DNA from: Gammaproteobacteria bacterium
Lineage (GTDB): Bacteria > Pseudomonadota > Gammaproteobacteria > Pseudomonadales > Azotimanducaceae
DNA length: 9,095 nucleotides
Assembly: GCA_009840715.1 (NCBI GenBank)
Contig: VXNE01000531.1
Coordinates: 1 to 9,095, forward strand
Direction of reading: 5' to 3'
Under the pieces are notes generated by a model. That model ran no database searches, had not been told where the DNA came from, and worked only from the letters and a program-made list of their open reading frames with translations. Both the position numbers and the translations under genes were made by a program. Shown here piece by piece: positions 6,138 to 9,095 of the stretch. Every line of letters starts with the position of its first letter. Within the stretch, counting starts at the first letter, position 1.

Positions 6138-7651
6138 GCCTCGCGCCGCAGGCGCTCGGGCACTACGAGCGAGCGGCCCCGCATTTCGGCGGGTTGGGCC
6201 AAACCCATGAGTTCGAGCAGTGTCGGGGCGACGTCCGAGAGCGTGCCGCCGGCGTCCAGCGCGACGTCGTCCGGGCCGACGTACACCAGCGGGACGAGCT
6301 CGGAAGTGTGCGCGGTGTGCGCCTGGCCGGTGCCGGCGTCGCGCATCCGCTCGGCGTTGCCGTGGTCCGCGGTGATCAGGCAATGGCCGCCCGTTGCCTC
6401 GACGGCCGCGACGATGCGGCCGAGACAGCCGTCCACCGCTTCCACGGCCTGCACGGCGGCGTCGAAGTCGCCGGTGTGGCCCACCATGTCCGCGTTCGCG
6501 TAGTTGCAGACGATCGCGTCGTAGTCGCCGGACTCGATCGCGGCCACCAGGCGGTCGGTCACTTCCGGGGCGCTCATCTCCGGCTGGCGGTCATAGGTCG
6601 CGACCTGCGGGGACGGCACCAACACGCGGTCTTCCCCGGGAAAGGGCTCTTCGCGGCCGCCGGAGAAGAAGAAGGTCACATGGGCGTACTTCTCCATCTC
6701 CGCGATCCGCAACTGGCGCATGCCGAGCCCGGAGAGATGCTCGCCGAACGAGTTCCGCACGATCTCGGGTTCGAAAGCGCACGGGGCCGGGATGTCGTCC
6801 GCGTACCGGGTCAGCGTGACGAAGTCGGCCAGCTGCGGCCGCTGCGCCTGCCGGAACTCGTCGAAACCGTCTTCGACGAATGCCCGGGTGAGCTGGCGGG
6901 CCCGGTCGGCGCGGAAGTTCATGAAGACGACGACGTCGCCGTCCCGGATTCCGACGCGGAGCGGCCAGTTCCCCACTGTGGTTGGCCGCACGAACTCGTC
7001 GCTCTCGCCGCGCGCATAGGCCGCCTCCAGGGCGCTGACGGCGTCGGGGTAGTTGCCTGTGAACGTGCCCGACGTCAACATGTCGAACGCAGCGCGTATG
7101 CGGTCCCAGCGCCCGTCCCGGTCCATAGCGTAGTAGCGCCCGCAGATCGAGGCGACGCGGTCCCCGAAACGCTCGAGGCTAGGCGCGGCGCTCCGCGGGG
7201 GCGTGTCCCGGCCATCCAGGAACGCGTGCAAGCACACCGTGACATCGGGGCGGTCCGCCATCGCGATCAGGGCCGCGATCTGGTCCTCGTGGCTGTGGAC
7301 GCCGCCGGGAGATACCAGGCCCAGCACATGCAACCGTCCACCGCGCGCCTTCTCGATCGCGCCGTTCAGCACGGGGTTGGACGCGAAGCTGCCGTCCTCG
7401 ATGGCGAGGTCGATGCGCGACAGGTCCTGGTGCACCACCCGCCCCGCTCCGAGGCTCATGTGCCCGACCTCGGAGTTGCCCATCTGCCCGTGCGGCAAGC
7501 CAACATCGCGACCGGAACCGGAGATCAGCGTGCGGGCGCTTCCGCCCCACAGGGCGTCCCAGTGCGGGGTGCTGGCGACGTGGATGGCATTGTCGTCCGC
7601 GGGCTCCGCATGGCCCCAGCCGTCGAGGATGACGAGTAGCGCTGGCGACAT
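6134..7651 (-). CDS. gpmI: 2,3-bisphosphoglycerate-independent phosphoglycerate mutase
   Basis: This 505-residue cytoplasmic enzyme interconverts 3- and 2-phosphoglycerate in glycolysis and gluconeogenesis. It uses two divalent metals, usually manganese, and a phosphoserine intermediate. The alkaline-phosphatase-like domain supplies Asp10 (LVILDGWG), the catalytic Ser60 (GQMGNSEVGH), Asp388 and His392 (NADMVGHTGD), Asp429 and His430 (TADHGNAE) and His448 (AHTAHTS). The phosphotransferase domain has GGVHSHEDQ (117-124), LDGRDTPP (145-152), MNFRADRARQL (244-254) and EKYAHVTFFFSGG (320-332). All expected motifs are intact and the length is standard. The start is ATG at 7651, because MSPALLVILDGWG is the universal N-terminus. 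The open frame upstream to 8206 lies across the rhodanese gene and is spurious. No good ribosome site precedes this ATG. It is the first gene of the operon with envC, the methyltransferase-like gene and ctpA, divergent from the rhodanese gene. Confidence 0.98.
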   Translation of the reverse strand: MSPALLVILDGWGHAEPADDNAIHVASTPHWDALWGGSARTLISGSGRDVGLPHGQMGNSEVGHMSLGAGRVVHQDLSRIDLAIEDGSFASNPVLNGAIEKARGGRLHVLGLVSPGGVHSHEDQIAALIAMADRPDVTVCLHAFLDGRDTPPRSAAPSLERFGDRVASICGRYYAMDRDGRWDRIRAAFDMLTSGTFTGNYPDAVSALEAAYARGESDEFVRPTTVGNWPLRVGIRDGDVVVFMNFRADRARQLTRAFVEDGFDEFRQAQRPQLADFVTLTRYADDIPAPCAFEPEIVRNSFGEHLSGLGMRQLRIAEMEKYAHVTFFFSGGREEPFPGEDRVLVPSPQVATYDRQPEMSAPEVTDRLVAAIESGDYDAIVCNYANADMVGHTGDFDAAVQAVEAVDGCLGRIVAAVEATGGHCLITADHGNAERMRDAGTGQAHTAHTSELVPLVYVGPDDVALDAGGTLSDVAPTLLELMGLAQPAEMRGRSLVVPERLRREA

Positions 7652-7772
7652 GGAGGCACCCCGGCCTGGCGAGACAGGGCGCATTATCCTGCGAATCCCG
7701 GCACCGGGACACCGGGGGCGGGAACGGCCCGCTATAATCCCGCCGCTTCCGCGACGCCCACGCACGCCGCCC
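7652..7772. promoter_or_regulatory. Divergent control region between gpmI and the rhodanese gene
   Basis: These 121 bases lie between two divergent start codons. A perfect -10 hexamer TATAAT stands at 7733-7738 on the plus strand, about 34 bases before the rhodanese ATG; its -35 region is poor. On the minus strand GATAAT (7688-7683) is a five-of-six -10 match about 32 bases before the gpmI ATG. Between them a tandem CACCGGG (7702-7708 and 7710-7716, 8-base period) and a small inverted repeat CCCGG-CA-CCGGG (7697-7708) could be a regulator site. These G+C-rich motifs are short, so chance is a real alternative. Confidence 0.45.
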
Positions 7773-8189
7773 ATGGACCAGTTCTTCGCGTTCATCGCCA
7801 ACCATCCGCTTCTGGCCGGCGCCTTCGTCCTGCTCCTCGCGCTGTTCGTCCGCAACGAAATGCGCCGGGGCGGGCAGACCGTGACCGCGCAGCAGCTCGT
7901 GGACCTGATCAACCGCGAGGGCGCGGTGGTCATCGACGTGCGCGACAAAAAGGAGTACCGGGAGGGGCACATCGTCGACTCGCTCAACATCCCGCACACC
8001 GTGCTCGGAGACCGGCTGCGGGAACTGGAGAAGCACCGCCAGAAACCGCTCGTGATCGCGTGCAAGATGGGCCAGCACTCGGGCGCCGCCGGCACGATGT
8101 TGCGCAAGGCGGGGTTCGAGAACGTCACCCGCCTGCGCGGGGGGCTGACGGAGTGGCGCGGCCAGAACCTCCCTGTGGTCAAGGGATGA
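7773..8189 (+). CDS. yibN: Membrane-anchored rhodanese-like protein (YibN type)
   Basis: This is a 138-residue protein with one N-terminal transmembrane helix (about 11-27, HPLLAGAFVLLLALFV) and one rhodanese domain facing the cytoplasm (about 36-136). Domain marks are VVIDVRDKKEYREGHI (52-67), SLNIPH (70-75), the active-site loop CKMGQHSG starting at Cys97, and LRGGLTEWRGQNLPV (121-135). Rhodaneses carry sulfur as a persulfide on this cysteine. Architecture and divergent placement next to gpmI and upstream of secB match E. coli YibN, a membrane protein whose exact role in sulfur transfer or at the translocon is not firmly established. The start is ATG at 7773. No Shine-Dalgarno sequence is visible, and the TATAAT about 34 bases upstream leaves a leader of only about 28 bases. 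The open frame reaching back to 7203 is a shadow of gpmI. Confidence 0.93.
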   Translation: MDQFFAFIANHPLLAGAFVLLLALFVRNEMRRGGQTVTAQQLVDLINREGAVVIDVRDKKEYREGHIVDSLNIPHTVLGDRLRELEKHRQKPLVIACKMGQHSGAAGTMLRKAGFENVTRLRGGLTEWRGQNLPVVKG

Positions 8190-8254
8190 CCCCGAGCTCC
8201 GCTCAAGGGCCACGGTCGCCGTCAGCAAGCCGCTGCGGCCGCAGGGTGTCCTGA

Positions 8255-8758
8255 ATGGCGGCCGGCGATCCCACCGGCGCCCCCGGCGTAAACTCGCCCG
8301 GCGCCCGCATCCAGGTCGAGCGCATCTACCTGAAGGACCTGTCCTTCGAGTCGCCCCAGGCCCCGGACGTCTTTCGCGGCGAATGGAAGCCCGATGTGCA
8401 GCTCGACATCAACACCCGGGCGAACCGGCTCGACGGCAGCCGGTTCGAGGTCGTGCTGACCGCCACCCTGTCCGCGCGGCTCGACGCCGTCGGCGGAGGC
8501 GAGCCTCGGACCGGGCTCATCGTGGAAGTGCAGCAGGCGGGCGTGTTCCTGGTGGAGGGTGTCGAGGGAGCGCCACTGCAGCAGATCCTCGCGATGGCGT
8601 GTCCGGACATCCTCTTTCCCTACGTGCGCGAGACGGTGGACAACATCGTGGTGAAGGGCACGTTCCCGCCCTTCATGCTAGCGCCGGTCGACTTCGCCGC
8701 GCTCTACCGGGAGGCCCTGCGGCGCCACGAGACCATGGCGGGCGAGAAGGAGAACTGA
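8255..8758 (+). CDS. secB: Protein-export chaperone SecB
   Basis: This 167-residue homotetrameric chaperone keeps preproteins unfolded and hands them to SecA. After a variable 18-residue Ala/Gly/Pro-rich N-terminus come the SecB signatures: IQVERIYLKDLSFESPQAPDVF (about 19-40), VQLDINTRANRL (48-59), FEVVLTATL (63-71), VEVQQAGVFLVEGVEG (90-105), ACPDILFPYVRE (114-125) and GTFPPFMLAPVDFAALY (134-150). The acidic and polar tail matches the SecA-contacting C-terminus in position. It is about 12 residues longer than the 155-residue E. coli protein, from the N-terminal extension and an insert around GGGEPRTG (80-87). The start is ATG at 8255 with AGGG 8 bases upstream. It follows the rhodanese gene by 65 bases, likely in the same transcript. 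The grxC gene that often lies between them is absent. Confidence 0.97.
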   Translation: MAAGDPTGAPGVNSPGARIQVERIYLKDLSFESPQAPDVFRGEWKPDVQLDINTRANRLDGSRFEVVLTATLSARLDAVGGGEPRTGLIVEVQQAGVFLVEGVEGAPLQQILAMACPDILFPYVRETVDNIVVKGTFPPFMLAPVDFAALYREALRRHETMAGEKEN

Positions 8759-8763
8759 CGCCG

Positions 8764-8779
8764 CCGGTACCGCTACCGG
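8764..8779. terminator. Small stem-loop between convergent secB and trmL (weak terminator candidate)
   Basis: CCGGTA (8764-8769) and TACCGG (8774-8779) form a perfect 6-base inverted repeat with a 4-base loop, just after the secB stop and overlapping the trmL stop codon. No T-run follows on either strand, so classic intrinsic termination is doubtful. It may only pause polymerase or protect RNA ends, or be chance. Confidence 0.25.
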
Positions 8780-9095
8780 AAGCCCAATTGCCGCCAGGCC
8801 TCGTACACGGCTACGGCCACGGCGTTCGAGAGATTCAGGCTGCGGGAGCGCGGGCGCATGGGAATGCGCAGCCGGCGATCGGACGGGACGCTCTCGAGCA
8901 CCGCGTCAGGCAGGCCCCGAGACTCAGGCCCGAACAGGAGCGCGTCGCCGGCCCGATACGACACGTCCGTGTGGGGCACCCGCGCCCGGGCGCTGAAGGC
9001 GAACACCCGTGGCGGGCGCGCTCGCTCGAGGTACGCCGAAAGGCACGGGTAGACGCGCACGTCCGCATACTCCCGGTAGTCGAGTCCGGCGCGTC
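8773..9095 (-). CDS. trmL: tRNA (cytidine(34)-2'-O)-methyltransferase TrmL (partial, N-terminus beyond the right edge)
   Basis: This is the C-terminal two thirds of a short SPOUT methyltransferase, about 107 residues in the window of a usual 155. TrmL 2'-O-methylates the wobble nucleotide of certain tRNA-Leu isoacceptors, using S-adenosylmethionine bound in a trefoil knot. The part at the edge reads RAGLDYREYADV, equal to the RRAGLDYHEF region of E. coli TrmL, so the gene clearly continues past 9095. A GTG at 9060 is internal and not the start. SPOUT motif 2 is LLFGPESRGLP. Motif 3 is LRIPMRPRSRSLNLSNAVAVAVYEAWRQLG, carrying the catalytic-knot SxNLSNA segment near the end. It is convergent with secB, 14 bases apart. 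Proximity of trmL to secB is common in gammaproteobacteria. Confidence 0.95.
   Translation of the reverse strand, partial: RAGLDYREYADVRVYPCLSAYLERARPPRVFAFSARARVPHTDVSYRAGDALLFGPESRGLPDAVLESVPSDRRLRIPMRPRSRSLNLSNAVAVAVYEAWRQLGFR

Noticed and set aside
6138..6383. N-terminal extension of envC upstream of 6137
   Set aside because: It lies inside the gpmI coding sequence in another frame and is Arg-rich. The signal peptide needed for export starts at the TTG at 6137.
5169..7639. Long plus-strand open frames opposite envC and gpmI (444 and 481 codons)
   Set aside because: Both are antisense to genes with intact catalytic or structural motifs. The translations are low-complexity basic sequence without family features.
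7697..7716. CACCGGG tandem repeat and inverted repeat as a named operator
   Set aside because: The motifs are short and G+C-rich in a G+C-rich genome, and I cannot tie them to any known regulator. They are recorded only within the control-region entry.
7652..8206. N-terminal extension of gpmI upstream of 7651
   Set aside because: GpmI always begins close to LVILDGWG. The extension runs antisense through the rhodanese gene and contains basic, Ser-rich shadow sequence.
8060..8254. Small plus-strand frame ending TGA just before the secB ATG (TGAATG)
   Set aside because: Most of it is an alternative frame of the rhodanese gene. The sequence is Arg-, Pro- and Gly-rich, it has no family resemblance, and it cannot be the missing glutaredoxin because it has no CPYC motif.

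Overview
This is high-G+C gammaproteobacterial chromosome. The best evidence is the block from about 2887 to the right edge. It carries ctpA, envC, gpmI, a YibN-like rhodanese, secB and trmL, in an arrangement long known in Pseudomonas and (with yibQ and grxC) in E. coli. The proteins resemble, but do not copy, the E. coli ones, and several genes start with GTG or TTG. I would guess an uncultured or marine-type gammaproteobacterium of the Chromatiales/Ectothiorhodospiraceae sort, but the genus cannot be fixed from this window.

Left part (1-2886), accessory metabolism. On the minus strand lie a CoxG-family membrane-anchored SRPBCC protein and a CoxS-type [2Fe-2S] subunit of a molybdenum hydroxylase. 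The catalytic subunit probably begins at the very left edge. Divergent from them, across a 109-base gap, is a complete family III (CaiB/BaiF) CoA-transferase. Behind it is a small unrecognised gene whose stop codon abuts the stop codon of ctpA at the palindrome TGATCA.

Middle part (2887-7651), one tightly packed minus-strand operon read gpmI, envC, homocysteine S-methyltransferase-like gene, ctpA. The junctions are a TTGA stop/start overlap, 9 bases and 11 bases, so the genes are probably co-transcribed and translationally coupled. GpmI is a glycolytic mutase. EnvC activates the cell-division amidases. CtpA is a periplasmic processing protease. The methyltransferase-like gene is an intruder in this otherwise conserved order and lacks the usual first zinc cysteine.

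Right part (7652-9095). A 121-base divergent control region separates gpmI from the plus-strand yibN-like rhodanese and secB. The glutaredoxin gene usually found between these two is absent. trmL is convergent with secB and runs off the right edge.

No stretch above about 125 bases lacks a gene. I saw no tRNA, rRNA, CRISPR, insertion sequence or phage signature. The window is mostly ordinary housekeeping DNA. The points worth a second look are the inserted methyltransferase-like gene with its altered metal site, the molybdenum hydroxylase/CoA-transferase pairing, the small orphan gene at the junction of the two blocks, and the odd start of the gene at the left edge.
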